Assembly (NCBI RefSeq): GCF_039645985.1 | Contig: NZ_CP147919.1 | Location: 744,001 to 808,000, forward strand | Direction: 5' to 3' | Source of the DNA: Sulfurimonas sp. HSL3-7 | Lineage (GTDB): Bacteria; Campylobacterota; Campylobacteria; Campylobacterales; Sulfurimonadaceae | Length of the DNA stretch: 64,000 nt | In this document: piece by piece, positions 1 to 8,607 of the stretch | Layout of the letters: each line of letters begins with the position of its first letter | How positions within the stretch are numbered: the first letter of the stretch is position 1 | Notes under the pieces: model-generated | Told to the model about the DNA's origin: nothing | The model's database searches: none | The model's input: only the letters and a program-made list of their open reading frames with translations | Translations under genes and position numbers: made by a program

Positions 1-18
1 AAGGAAGATTAAGGTATA

Positions 19-282
19 ATGGCGCCCAAAGTAAATTATCCCCAACGAATGTGTGTCGTTTGCCGCGAACGTTTTGAACAAAAGGCATTGTTTCGCTTAC
101 AGTGCAAGGAACAGCAGCTAAGTTCTCACAGTGGGGTCGGACGGAGTTTTTATCTCTGTTCGACCTGCATAGATGATGAGAAAAAAGTCACGCGGGCTTT
201 AGCCCGAATATGCAAGAGCGGGGATATAAAGTACCTGTCTACCCAATTAAAGGAGATCATCGCTGATGTCAGACAAAGTTAG
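19..282 (+). CDS. ylxR: YlxR family (DUF448) RNA-binding protein
   Basis: Small predicted nucleic-acid-binding protein of the YlxR family, which is almost always encoded beside infB. Two CxxC pairs are visible (C12/C15 in RMCVVCR and C47/C50 in LCSTC), with basic residues between them and a G-V-G-R segment typical of the family. At 87 residues the length is normal. Its 3' end overlaps infB by 17 bases, so the two are translated as a unit. The first bases of the window contain an in-frame TAA at 10-12 that may end the preceding gene; in C. jejuni that gene is thrB, but too little sequence is present to say. Confidence 0.9.
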   Translation: MAPKVNYPQRMCVVCRERFEQKALFRLQCKEQQLSSHSGVGRSFYLCSTCIDDEKKVTRALARICKSGDIKYLSTQLKEIIADVRQS

Positions 283-2893
283 AGTGCACGAGATTGCTAA
301 AGAGCTCGGTATCAATTCAAAAGAGGTTGTTGAAAAAGCTGCAGAGATGGGCTTGGATGTAAAAACAGCCTCATCTACTGTTTCGATGAATGATGCAGAA
401 CAGATCATGAATTATATTATGAATGGTGCACCCGCTCCTACACCTGAGCAACCAAAAGTAACCGTTAAAAAAGCAGCGAAAACAGAGGAGCAGGCTCCTG
501 CTGAAGAGAAACTTGCACAAGAAGAGAAAAAGCCTGCTGCCGAAGAGCAAGAAAAAGAACCCGTTATTGAAAGTCAGCCTGCAAAAAGTGCTGATAAAAA
601 ACCTGAACCGGCAGCCGAGACACCAAAGGCTGAAGCAAAAGAGACTGAGCCTGGGTCTGAAGGAGGACCGAAAGTGGTGGCGCCGATCAAACGTTCAGGT
701 CTGAAGATCGTCAAAAAGAAAAAGCCGAAAATCGACACGAATACCGATGCGGCTACGGCTTCTGCAGCCGCTTTGAAACTTTCGTCGTACGGCAAGCTGG
801 GTGAAGATGTTTTAAAAGAACTGGCAGAGAAAAAGTCGAAGAAAAAACAGAAAGGTGCACCGACAGGTAAGAAGTCGACGGGACAATCCCTCGATATTTT
901 CGGTGGCAGCATGTCTGATGTTTCGATGGATTATGAGGAAGATGAGGTCGTTCTTCTTGACTTGAGCGAAGTCAACAAAGAAGAGCTGAAACCAGAAGAG
1001 CCTCGCAAACCACGTCAACCACGTCCTGCAGGTCGCAGCGGCGGTCAGAAAAAGCCGGGCGGAAACCGTCCTCGCCAGGTCTCACGCGGTAAACGGAAAA
1101 AGTATACCAAAGTGGTTGAAGATGAGGTCATTACACACGTAGAGATCCCTGAAGATATCCGTGTCTATGAGTTTGCAGAAGCACTCAACAAGAGCATGTC
1201 TGAAGTCATCAAGGTTCTGTTTGAACTTGGCATGATGGTCACGAAAAATGACTTCCTGAAAAAAGATGAGATCGAGATCCTTGCCGAAGAGTTCGGTGTT
1301 GAAGTAACGACGATCGACCCTAGAGATGCCTTCAACTATGAAGAGGAGTATGACGAAGCTGAGGTTCTTGAAGATGAGAACCTTGAAGAACGTCCACCGG
1401 TCATTACGATCATGGGTCACGTTGACCACGGTAAGACCTCACTTCTTGATGCGATCCGTAATACACGTGTTGCTACAGGCGAAGCCGGCGGGATCACGCA
1501 GCATATCGGTGCCTACTCTATTGAGAAAAACGGCAAACAGATCACCTTCCTGGATACTCCGGGTCACGCGGCGTTCTCTGCAATGCGTAAACGCGGTTCA
1601 GAAGTAACAGACATTATTATTATCGTTGTTGCTGCGGATGACGGTGTCAAGCCGCAAACAGAAGAGGCGATCAAACACGCTCAAGAAGCGGGTGTCCCTG
1701 TGATCGTTGCTGTTAATAAAATGGATAAAGAATCAGCGAATCCTGAACTGGTCAAAGGTCAGATGGCTGAGCGTGGCATGACACCGGTCGACTGGGGCGG
1801 GGATATTGAATTCGTTCCTGTCTCTGCAAAAACAGGCACCGGAATCGATGATCTGCTTGAAAATATCTTGTTGACAGCAGAAGTTCTTGAATTAAGAGCG
1901 AATCCGAATGCCAAAGCCAAGGCAGTCGTTGTTGAAAGCTCTGTTGAAAAAGGACGTGGTCCGGTTGCAACGGTTATCGTTCAAAACGGTACGCTGAAAG
2001 TTGGCGACAACGTAGTCTGCGGTAGCGCCTACGGTCGCGTCAAAGCGATGATAAACGATCAGAAAAAGATGGTTAAATCATTAGGCCTTTCTGACACGGC
2101 TGTCGTTGTCGGGCTTAACTCTGTACCACCATCCGGCGAAGTCATGATCGCAATGGACTCGGACAAAGAGACACGTGAACTGGCGCAGAAACGTGCTGAG
2201 TATGATCGTATGAAAGAGCTTTCCGCAAGTACCAAAACATCACTTGACGAGTTGACGGCACTGATTGCAGAGGGTAAACTGAAAACACTTAAAGTGGTTC
2301 TTAAAACAGATGTACACGGTTCTCTTGAAGCGATCAAGTCAAGCTTGAGTGAACTGCGTAATGAAGAGGTAAAAGTCGAGATTATCTCGTCAGGCGTCGG
2401 CGGTATCACCGAAAACGACGTTGAACTTGTTAACAACTCTGAGAACTGTGTATTGATCGGTTTCAATGTCCGTCCTACCGGTGCTGTCAAAGCTGTTGCC
2501 AAGCAGAAAGGTGTTGACATCAAGACCTATACCGTCATCTATCAACTGATCGACGATATTACCGGCATGCTGACAGGTATGATGGCACCGAAATATACGG
2601 AAGAGCATTCAGGGCAAGCCGAAGTACGCGATACTTTCAAGATTCCAAAAGGGATGGTTGCGGGTTGTATGGTCGTCGACGGCAAAATGGTCCGTGGCGA
2701 ACTGGTCCGTGTTATCCGTGACGGTGTTATTATCCACGAAGGTAAGCTGGATTCTCTTAAACGCTTCAAAGATGACGTCAAAGAGGTCGGTAAAGGCCTT
2801 GAGTGTGGTGTCGTTCTTAGCGGCTACGAAGATGTCAAAGTCGGCGATGTGATCGAGACCTTTGTCAAAGTTGAGAAAAAAGTAGAACTTTGA
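266..2893 (+). CDS. infB: Translation initiation factor IF-2
   Basis: GTPase that brings fMet-tRNA to the 30S subunit and promotes subunit joining. An IF2 N-terminal module lies at about residues 3-54, then a long Lys/Glu/Ala/Pro-rich linker to about 290, a second IF2-N-like module at about 295-350, and the G domain: G1 GHVDHGKT at 384-391, G3 DTPGH at 430, G4 NKMD at 484 and G5 SAKTG near 521. The C-terminal beta-barrel domains follow. The length of 875 residues is normal for the phylum. AAGGAG lies about 10 bases before the ATG. The stop overlaps the start of rbfA. Confidence 0.99.
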   Translation: MSDKVRVHEIAKELGINSKEVVEKAAEMGLDVKTASSTVSMNDAEQIMNYIMNGAPAPTPEQPKVTVKKAAKTEEQAPAEEKLAQEEKKPAAEEQEKEPVIESQPAKSADKKPEPAAETPKAEAKETEPGSEGGPKVVAPIKRSGLKIVKKKKPKIDTNTDAATASAAALKLSSYGKLGEDVLKELAEKKSKKKQKGAPTGKKSTGQSLDIFGGSMSDVSMDYEEDEVVLLDLSEVNKEELKPEEPRKPRQPRPAGRSGGQKKPGGNRPRQVSRGKRKKYTKVVEDEVITHVEIPEDIRVYEFAEALNKSMSEVIKVLFELGMMVTKNDFLKKDEIEILAEEFGVEVTTIDPRDAFNYEEEYDEAEVLEDENLEERPPVITIMGHVDHGKTSLLDAIRNTRVATGEAGGITQHIGAYSIEKNGKQITFLDTPGHAAFSAMRKRGSEVTDIIIIVVAADDGVKPQTEEAIKHAQEAGVPVIVAVNKMDKESANPELVKGQMAERGMTPVDWGGDIEFVPVSAKTGTGIDDLLENILLTAEVLELRANPNAKAKAVVVESSVEKGRGPVATVIVQNGTLKVGDNVVCGSAYGRVKAMINDQKKMVKSLGLSDTAVVVGLNSVPPSGEVMIAMDSDKETRELAQKRAEYDRMKELSASTKTSLDELTALIAEGKLKTLKVVLKTDVHGSLEAIKSSLSELRNEEVKVEIISSGVGGITENDVELVNNSENCVLIGFNVRPTGAVKAVAKQKGVDIKTYTVIYQLIDDITGMLTGMMAPKYTEEHSGQAEVRDTFKIPKGMVAGCMVVDGKMVRGELVRVIRDGVIIHEGKLDSLKRFKDDVKEVGKGLECGVVLSGYEDVKVGDVIETFVKVEKKVEL

Positions 2894-3255
2894 CACCGGC
2901 CGAGATTAAACTCAAACGCTATGACTCTATTCTAGGGGAGCTTATCCCCGAAGCGCTTTCCCAGCTGAGCGACGCGCGCCTTCGTGAACTTGATGTCATT
3001 GAGGTAAGATGTTCCAAAGGGCGCAGCGATGCCAAAGTCTATCTGGACCCGCATGACTATAGCGAGAAAGAGCGTAATGAATTTTTGCGCCAGCTTAAAA
3101 AAGCGCGCCCGATCATTGAGACCCACTGTATGAAAGACCAGGGATGGTTCCGCTGTCCGACACTTGCCTTTGAATTTGATGACCAACTGGAAAAAAGCAA
3201 AACGATAGAAGATCTCTTTAAACAGATCGCCAAGGAGAAACACGATGAGTCTTGA
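2890..3255 (+). CDS. rbfA: Ribosome-binding factor A
   Basis: Assists late 30S maturation, acting on the 5' end of 16S rRNA. It is 121 residues long with the compact KH-like fold expected, including the segment ending [16 protein letters not shown]-like strands after the first helix and a C-terminal L-x-F-x-F-D-D strand. Translation starts at a TTG that overlaps the infB TGA stop by four bases; no ATG fits without losing conserved N-terminal helix residues. It lies between infB and rimP, the usual ribosome-assembly cluster. Confidence 0.93.
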   Translation: MTPAEIKLKRYDSILGELIPEALSQLSDARLRELDVIEVRCSKGRSDAKVYLDPHDYSEKERNEFLRQLKKARPIIETHCMKDQGWFRCPTLAFEFDDQLEKSKTIEDLFKQIAKEKHDES

Positions 3256-3679
3256 ATCTGATATCAAAAGCATGGTTGAATCACTGGGACTTAGACTCTA
3301 TGACATTACGACGGTAAGTGAGCATGAAGAGACGATCTACCGTGTTAATATATCTTCTCCTGAAGAGGGCGGTGTCAGTATGGATCAGGTCGTTCAGGTA
3401 ACGAAGCTGATCTCGCCTCTTTTGGATGTGACACCACCGGTCCGCGGAGAGTACCGTCTTGAGGTCAGCTCTCCGGGAATCGAACGCAAGTTAAAAACGC
3501 TTAACCATTTCGAATGCTCGCTCGGCGAGAAGGTTAGAGTCCAGACGCTGGACAAAACAAAGCTCAAAGGTACGCTGAAAAGTGTAACAGACGGCGTGAT
3601 CACTATCGAAAGCGAAGAGGGTGATGTGAGCGTAGATTTTAACGACATCGCCAAAGCATCAACCTATTTTGAGTGGTAA
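3245..3679 (+). CDS. rimP: Ribosome maturation factor RimP
   Basis: Needed for 30S subunit assembly. The 144-residue protein has the two-domain RimP form: an N-terminal alpha/beta domain with the LRLYDITTV strand and the LEVSSPG motif at about residues 75-81 (EYRLEVSSPGIER), followed by an Sm-like barrel. The start overlaps the end of rbfA by 11 bases, consistent with translational coupling. It is the last gene of the ylxR-infB-rbfA-rimP cluster; ribD begins 70 bases later. Confidence 0.96.
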   Translation: MSLESDIKSMVESLGLRLYDITTVSEHEETIYRVNISSPEEGGVSMDQVVQVTKLISPLLDVTPPVRGEYRLEVSSPGIERKLKTLNHFECSLGEKVRVQTLDKTKLKGTLKSVTDGVITIESEEGDVSVDFNDIAKASTYFEW

Positions 3680-3749
3680 GCCGCGTGCAGCTTGCTCTCA
3701 CACCTTTAAAACTACTTCTTCAAAAACCTAAAAACAGAGAAAGCTTATA

Positions 3750-4763
3750 ATGTTGTTACACGGCCCGTCACCGATGCAGGTTGCTATCGATTCGGCCTGG
3801 GAATACCAAGGTCTTACTTTCCCCAATCCGGCCGTAGGATGCAGTGTCGTTGATGAACATGGCAAGATCATCGCGGTAGGCGTCCACGAAAAAGCCGGTG
3901 AGCCGCATGCCGAGGTGCACGCTCTGCAGATGGCCTACGCTGTTCTGCGTGATGACAGTACCGTTCTGGCGCTCTCATCGTCTGCCGAGATCCATGATTT
4001 TCTTATTAAAAACCATAATAATGTTTTTGTCGACTGTACGCTTTATGTGACATTGGAGCCGTGTGCGCATCACGGCAAAACACCTTCCTGCGCACGGCTC
4101 ATAGAATCACTAGGGATCCGGAAAGTGGTGGTGGGTCATAAAGATCCCAATGCAGAAGCTGCAGGCGGCATCGAACTATTGCGGTATAGCGGTTGTGAAG
4201 TCACGATGGACGATGACTGTAAGAGCAGGGCAGCAGACCTGATCAGACCTTTTATAACATGGCAGCAGAAACCGTATGTTACGTTCAAATGGGCACAGCG
4301 GCTTGACGGAACGGTCGACGGCGGGACGATCTCGTCACATACGTCAAGAGTCCACGTCCATGCGATGCGCGATGTCAGCGATCTCATCGTTATCGGCGGT
4401 GAGACGGTCCGTACTGACAGACCGACGCTGGATGCGAGGTTGGTCGACGGCGGAGTGTGTGACGTACTGATCTATTCCCGCGAGAAAGAGTTTGACCAGA
4501 GCATTCCCCTCTTTAATATCGAGGGGCGTAAGGTGTATATCGACTCCTCGCTGGATCGCATCAAGGCCTATCGCAATATCCTTATCGAAGGCGGTCCAGC
4601 GATGTTTGAGGCGACGAAGGATGTGGTTGACAGCTACCTCTGTTTTGTCGCGCCAAAAAGCGGTGGTACAATACGGTTTACAAATACAAAAGACGATTTC
4701 AGAATACTCCATTCGCAGACAAGCGGTTCAGACTTGATGCTGTGGATGCAGCGAAATAAATAA
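3750..4763 (+). CDS. ribD: Bifunctional riboflavin deaminase/reductase RibD
   Basis: Carries out the second and third steps of riboflavin synthesis: deamination of the GTP-derived pyrimidine, then reduction of its ribosyl side chain. The cytidine-deaminase-type zinc site is complete: H53-A54-E55, then C105 and C114 within EPCAHHGKTPSC. The C-terminal reductase half, from about residue 160, is shorter than in E. coli (337 residues overall against about 367) but retains the V-x-G-G-E-T-V-R-T-D-x-P-x-L-x-A-R motif. No FMN riboswitch is apparent upstream, where only 70 bases separate it from rimP. Confidence 0.94.
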   Translation: MLLHGPSPMQVAIDSAWEYQGLTFPNPAVGCSVVDEHGKIIAVGVHEKAGEPHAEVHALQMAYAVLRDDSTVLALSSSAEIHDFLIKNHNNVFVDCTLYVTLEPCAHHGKTPSCARLIESLGIRKVVVGHKDPNAEAAGGIELLRYSGCEVTMDDDCKSRAADLIRPFITWQQKPYVTFKWAQRLDGTVDGGTISSHTSRVHVHAMRDVSDLIVIGGETVRTDRPTLDARLVDGGVCDVLIYSREKEFDQSIPLFNIEGRKVYIDSSLDRIKAYRNILIEGGPAMFEATKDVVDSYLCFVAPKSGGTIRFTNTKDDFRILHSQTSGSDLMLWMQRNK

Positions 4764-4785
4764 CAGAGAGAGAATAACAACAGAG

Positions 4786-5496
4786 ATGGAAAAACAGACA
4801 AAAATCGTAGAGATGTTTAATGATATCGCCCCGACATACGACAAAGCGAACCGTGTTATGAGTATGGGCGTAGATCGCAGTTGGCGTAAAAAAGGGTGCG
4901 ACAAAGCCTTTGGCTACTATGGTCAGAAAGAGATCGATCTGATCGTGGATGTCGCCTGCGGGACCGGCGATATGATGGACTACTGGAAACGTCAAGCCGA
5001 AAAGAACGCCATAAATGTTGAAAAGCTGTTAGGCGTTGACCCCTCAGAGGGTATGGTCGGTGTCGGCCGCCAGAAGTTCCCAGACTTTGACTTTGTCATC
5101 GCGCCGGCGACAGAGATCCCGCTCGAGGATGGCCAAGCGGACATGCTCTCCATCTCTTACGGCATCCGTAATGTCGTTGAACGCCAAAAAGGGCTCGAAG
5201 AGTTCAACCGTGTTCTGAAGCCGGGCGGCATGGTGGTGATCCTGGAGTTCATGAAAAACGAGCACCCGTCGTTGCTGGGTAAAATCCGCGACTTTTACAT
5301 GAACAGGATCCTTCCGAAGGTGGGCGGGTTTATCTCCAAAAACCTTGAAGCCTATGAATACCTTCCCAATTCAATAGAGGGGTTTCTGACGGTTGCCAAT
5401 ATGCAGCGTGAACTTGAAGAAGCCGGTTTTGAGATTATGTACACCGAGAGTTTCTCGATGGATATCTCTACACTTATCATTGCCAGAAAAAAATAA
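4786..5496 (+). CDS. ubiE: Demethylmenaquinone/ubiquinone C-methyltransferase UbiE/MenG
   Basis: SAM-dependent methyltransferase for the last step of menaquinone synthesis. The 236-residue protein shows the UbiE signature Y-D-K-A-N-R-V-M-S-x-G-V-D-R-S-W near residue 18 and the SAM loop DVACGTGD at 55-62. The second signature, NRVLKPGG, lies near residue 140. Campylobacterota use menaquinone or methylmenaquinone, so the quinone substrate is probably a demethylmenaquinone. A putative futalosine-pathway deaminase lies about 5 kb downstream. The gene starts 22 bases after ribD and ends 10 bases before xseA. Confidence 0.92.
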   Translation: MEKQTKIVEMFNDIAPTYDKANRVMSMGVDRSWRKKGCDKAFGYYGQKEIDLIVDVACGTGDMMDYWKRQAEKNAINVEKLLGVDPSEGMVGVGRQKFPDFDFVIAPATEIPLEDGQADMLSISYGIRNVVERQKGLEEFNRVLKPGGMVVILEFMKNEHPSLLGKIRDFYMNRILPKVGGFISKNLEAYEYLPNSIEGFLTVANMQRELEEAGFEIMYTESFSMDISTLIIARKK

Positions 5497-5506
5497 TTCT
5501 TTTCCC

Positions 5507-6760
5507 ATGCAGCAAGCCATCACCGTATCGACACTCAACGAACAGATCAAAGGCCTCCTGGAGAGCACCTTTGTCCGTGTCTATGTCGAGGGTGAACTCT
5601 CCCGCATAACCCATCACAACAGCGGGCATATCTACTTTACCCTCAAAGATGCCGGTTCGGCCGTCAGCGGGGTGATGTTCCGCGGCAACGCTTCCAAACT
5701 GAAGTTTCGCCTCGAAGAGGGGCTCAAAGTGATCGTCGAAGGGGCGGTCACCGTCTATACACCGCGCGGCAGCTACCAGATCAACGCCTTTAATATCGAG
5801 CCCGCGGGTCACGGCGCCCTGGCTTTGGCCTTCGAGCAGCTCAAAGCGAAACTGAGCGCTCAGGGCTATTTCGATCCGGCCATCAAGAAAGCGATGCCAA
5901 AATTCCCCAAACGCATCGCTCTGGTCACGTCGGCGACGGGTGCGGCACTGCAGGATATGCAGCGCGTCGCTGCTCAGCGCTGGCCTTTGGCGCAGCTCTT
6001 TGTCTACGACACCATCGTCCAGGGAGAGTATGCCGCACCTTCGATCGTCAACGCGATCCAGGCGGCCGACAGTCAGGATTTCGACATCATCGTCGTAAGC
6101 CGCGGCGGCGGGAGCATGGAGGACCTTTGGGGCTTCAACGAAGAGATCGTCGCTAATGCCATCTTTCATGCCAGGACACCTGTCGTCTCTGCCGTCGGCC
6201 ATGAGATCGACTGGCTGATCAGCGATTTTGTCGCCGACCTGCGTGCACCGACACCGAGTGCCGCGATGCAGATGATCTTGCCGGACCAGAACGAGCTGCT
6301 TCAGACGATCGACATCCTGGGCCAGCAGTTTACGCAGAGCCTTCAGCAGAAGCTTTACAGTGCCGGTGAAAAACTTTCCCACCTCAAAAACTCATATGAA
6401 CGTCATTCGATAGAGCAGCGCATCAAGAACAGGCTTGAAGAGATCGCGCAGCTCAGCGCACGGTTTGATCAGAGCATCAACTTTGTCACCGAAAACGCTG
6501 CGCGCAAACTCGCCCCGGTCGCCGAAAATCTGGCGCGCCAGGCAAACAGCAACCTGATCCAAAACCGGAACAGACTATCCACACTGCTGCAGGCGCTGCA
6601 GGCGCAGGACCCCAAGCAGAAAAGCCGAAAAGGGTATGCCCAGATCGCCAAAGAAGGCAAAGTCATCGACCTGTCTGCGCTGGATATCGGTGACAGCTTT
6701 GAAGCGATGGATTCTTCGAGAAGCGTTACGGCTGTTGTAGAAAACATAACGAAGTTTTAA
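5507..6760 (+). CDS. xseA: Exodeoxyribonuclease VII large subunit
   Basis: Large subunit of the single-strand-specific exonuclease VII. An N-terminal OB-fold (about residues 5-100, including HIYFTLKD and the G-V-M-F-R strand) precedes the catalytic domain with ALVTSATGAALQD near 140 and the R-G-G-G-S-x-E-D-L-W motif near 200. The C-terminal half is predominantly helical, as in the family. The frame is open about 110 bases further upstream into ubiE, but the ATG chosen here gives the usual MQQAITVSTLN start and 417 residues. The small subunit xseB is not nearby. Confidence 0.95.
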   Translation: MQQAITVSTLNEQIKGLLESTFVRVYVEGELSRITHHNSGHIYFTLKDAGSAVSGVMFRGNASKLKFRLEEGLKVIVEGAVTVYTPRGSYQINAFNIEPAGHGALALAFEQLKAKLSAQGYFDPAIKKAMPKFPKRIALVTSATGAALQDMQRVAAQRWPLAQLFVYDTIVQGEYAAPSIVNAIQAADSQDFDIIVVSRGGGSMEDLWGFNEEIVANAIFHARTPVVSAVGHEIDWLISDFVADLRAPTPSAAMQMILPDQNELLQTIDILGQQFTQSLQQKLYSAGEKLSHLKNSYERHSIEQRIKNRLEEIAQLSARFDQSINFVTENAARKLAPVAENLARQANSNLIQNRNRLSTLLQALQAQDPKQKSRKGYAQIAKEGKVIDLSALDIGDSFEAMDSSRSVTAVVENITKF

Positions 6761-6963
6761 ACCCCACTCCGGCTTTTATTCATTCCCTTTTAAAACGCTA
6801 ATAGCGTAGTATGTTATCTGCACTGAACGATGCACTTTAACCTCGGACACTTCCCCTCTCTCACTGCAATTGAAATCCGATAAACGATTATTGCGTAATA
6901 GTATTGTTTCGCGGGTGTAACAATCGGGCAATGAAATTATCCCATGATTACATGGTATTAACA

Positions 6964-6994
6964 CCGATCGATTTGCCAACAGCAAAGCGATCGG
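6964..6994 (+). promoter_or_regulatory. Strong 5' hairpin before the PAS gene
   Basis: The arms CCGATCG and CGATCGG pair perfectly. One A/G mismatch follows, then TTTGC pairs with GCAAA around a five-base CAACA loop, giving 12 pairs in all. It ends 24 bases before the ATG of the PAS gene and is followed by an AT-rich stretch and AAAGGA. There is no T-run, so it is not an ordinary terminator. It may be an mRNA-stabilising leader stem or a protein operator. The rest of the 258-base gap after xseA holds only a short ACGCTA/TAGCGT palindrome at 6795-6807. Confidence 0.5.
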
Positions 6995-7018
6995 ATATTC
7001 TCTTCATAAAGGAAAACG

Positions 7019-7492
7019 ATGCGTCGTCCACAACCCACTGATAACGAGATCATTTTCAACGGCGGCTACATGATCACCGAAACCGATCTTAAAGGGTGCA
7101 TCACGTATGCCAATCGTAAATTCATGGAGATAACAGGCTACAGCCGAGCGGAGCTTTTGGGTTCTCCGCACAGCATTATCCGCCATCCCAAAATGCCGCG
7201 TGCCGCTTTTCAAGAGATGTGGGATACGCTGCTTCGGGGAGAGGATTGGAACGGCCATGTCATCAACTTGACCAAAGACGGATCGTTTTACTGGGTACAT
7301 GTCTTTATCACGCCGCGATGTGATGAAGAGAACAGGATCATCGGCTATATCGCTGCGCGTCAGGTCCCCGGTGAAAAGAGCCTTAAAGCTGCTAAAAAAA
7401 AATATGAAATGCTGCTGCAACGCGAAGCCGATGTTATGGAAAACTATAGGCATGACCAGGCCGCCCTGTATTCATCCTGTACCTTGTCCTAG
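7019..7492 (+). CDS. Stand-alone Aer/CetB-like PAS sensor protein
   Basis: A 157-residue soluble protein that is almost entirely one PAS domain (about residues 12-115) with a short charged C-terminal helix and no output domain. It resembles the PAS domain of the energy-taxis receptor Aer and of Campylobacter CetB: N-x-x-F-M-E-I-T-G-Y near 32, the IIRHPKMPRAAFQEMW stretch at 53-68, and W-N-G-H-V-x-N near 78. In Aer, Arg57, His58 and Asp60 are needed for FAD binding; Arg55 and His56 align here but the acidic position is Lys58. It may relay redox state to a chemoreceptor or cyclase encoded elsewhere. RBS AAAGGA precedes the ATG. Confidence 0.8.
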   Translation: MRRPQPTDNEIIFNGGYMITETDLKGCITYANRKFMEITGYSRAELLGSPHSIIRHPKMPRAAFQEMWDTLLRGEDWNGHVINLTKDGSFYWVHVFITPRCDEENRIIGYIAARQVPGEKSLKAAKKKYEMLLQREADVMENYRHDQAALYSSCTLS

Positions 7493-7519
7493 GTCAAGCT
7501 GCGACGCTTTGCTATCTGT

Positions 7520-7548
7520 TATACTCCGCTCAAAAATGGGGGAGTATA
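7520..7548 (+). promoter_or_regulatory. 8-bp inverted repeat spanning -10 and Shine-Dalgarno of the FmdE-like gene
   Basis: TATACTCC and GGAGTATA form a perfect inverted repeat separated by 13 bases. The left arm contains a plausible TATACT -10 element and the right arm contains part of the GGGGGAG ribosome binding site, one base before the ATG at 7550. If transcription starts from that -10, the left arm is not in the RNA and the repeat would act as a DNA operator. If transcripts read in from upstream, it would mask the ribosome binding site. Confidence 0.5.
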
Positions 7549-7549
7549 G

Positions 7550-8155
7550 ATGAACAATCCAGACTTTTTTGATGCCGTCGATACGATTCAGATGAAAGAT
7601 CCGCTTTCGAATATGCTGGGCACCTTTGTGAACGGTGATGTGACTTTCAGTTATTTGGACGTTGTAAAAGCGGCCGGACACAGCTGTCCGACAGTCGCCG
7701 GTGCCTACTTAATGACACTCAAAGCGCTTAAAGAACTCTATCCGGACAGCACACCTGTACGCGGCAATATCAGCGTCGCTTTTTCCGACGCAGAGGATGA
7801 AGGAGGCGCAGGCGTCGTCGGCAATGTAATCTCGCATATTACCGGAGCGGCAGGAAACAGCGGTTTTAAAGGGCTTAACGGCAGGTTCGCACGCCACTCG
7901 CTGATGGCATTCGGTGCTGATGTCTCCTCGAGTGCACGATTTACTCGCATCGATACGGGTGAGAGCGTCGATATTTTCTATAATCCTGTTGTCGTACCGC
8001 CAAACACTGAGATGCATACTTTGATGCCGAAGATACTTGGTGGCAAAGCGAATGAAGAAGAGCAAAAATGTTTTGGCGAACTGTGGCAGGAACGGGTCAA
8101 ACGTATTCTTATCGACAATGTCGACAATGCCGCGATGATACGCGTCGAGGGTTAA
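7550..8155 (+). CDS. FmdE-like protein (formylmethanofuran dehydrogenase E family domain)
   Basis: A 201-residue protein with the FmdE-type core. The conserved A-G-H-S-C-P-x-V-A-G-A-Y-L motif lies at residues 42-54 (His44, Cys46), followed by V-x-F-S-D-A-E-D-E-G-G-A-G. Later, around 180, is C-F-G-E-L-W-Q-E-R-V. FmdE proteins of methanogens often carry a C-terminal zinc ribbon; none is present here. The role in bacteria without methanogenesis is not established, although metal or molybdopterin enzyme maturation has been suggested. It sits between a redox PAS protein and a CDGSH protein. Confidence 0.75.
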   Translation: MNNPDFFDAVDTIQMKDPLSNMLGTFVNGDVTFSYLDVVKAAGHSCPTVAGAYLMTLKALKELYPDSTPVRGNISVAFSDAEDEGGAGVVGNVISHITGAAGNSGFKGLNGRFARHSLMAFGADVSSSARFTRIDTGESVDIFYNPVVVPPNTEMHTLMPKILGGKANEEEQKCFGELWQERVKRILIDNVDNAAMIRVEG

Positions 8156-8159
8156 AGCG

Positions 8160-8435
8160 TTAAAACTTGATTTTCTTGCCGACATCGCTGTCTGCGTAGT
8201 AGCTGTGATTGCCGCTGCAGAAGGGAAGGTTGTCCGAGCTTTTGCAGCGGCAGAGCTGGTAGGCCTTTGTTTTGTCGACAGTAAACTCTTTGGGCTCGCA
8301 TGATGTCCCTTCATGGCTATCATCGCAAAAGAGACCGTCCTCGCTGCGGCCGCACGTACAGAAACGATAGGTTTTCCCTGCTTCGAGTTCGATCCCCTGT
8401 GGTTTGTTAAAAAAAACGATGGCATCTTTGCACAT
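8160..8435 (-). CDS. Double CDGSH iron-sulfur protein
   Basis: A 91-residue protein with two CDGSH-type 2Fe-2S sites, each C-x-C-x8-C-x3-H: C26, C28, C37, H41 and C62, C64, C73, H77. The His ligand makes such clusters redox-active and pH-labile, as in mitoNEET. There is no membrane anchor, so it is probably a soluble cytoplasmic electron or cluster carrier. It is convergent with the FmdE-like gene, with four bases between the two stops. The partner is unknown. Confidence 0.9.
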   Translation of the reverse strand: MCKDAIVFFNKPQGIELEAGKTYRFCTCGRSEDGLFCDDSHEGTSCEPKEFTVDKTKAYQLCRCKSSDNLPFCSGNHSYYADSDVGKKIKF

Positions 8436-8607
8436 AGTAACTCCTTTTGTGTTGTCTCTAAGTATACATAAAATTTATTCGACATTGTAAAACGCGGTGC
8501 CGTTCATTACGTCCGGCTTCGGATATGCCGTACTCTCTCTTTGTTGCCCAATAGAATACGAGATAGATAGTATAATGTCATATCAAAACCCCTGCAAAGA
8601 AGTATAT

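Noticed and set aside
3680-3720. A possible third copy of the intergenic repeat after rimP (GCGTGCAGCTTGC, CACACC).
   Set aside because: Only two short matches, without the central palindrome or boundary repeats.
5477-6382. A 301-codon open frame antisense to xseA.
   Set aside because: It lies wholly opposite a well-conserved enzyme, has no family features and reflects the GC-skewed codon pattern.
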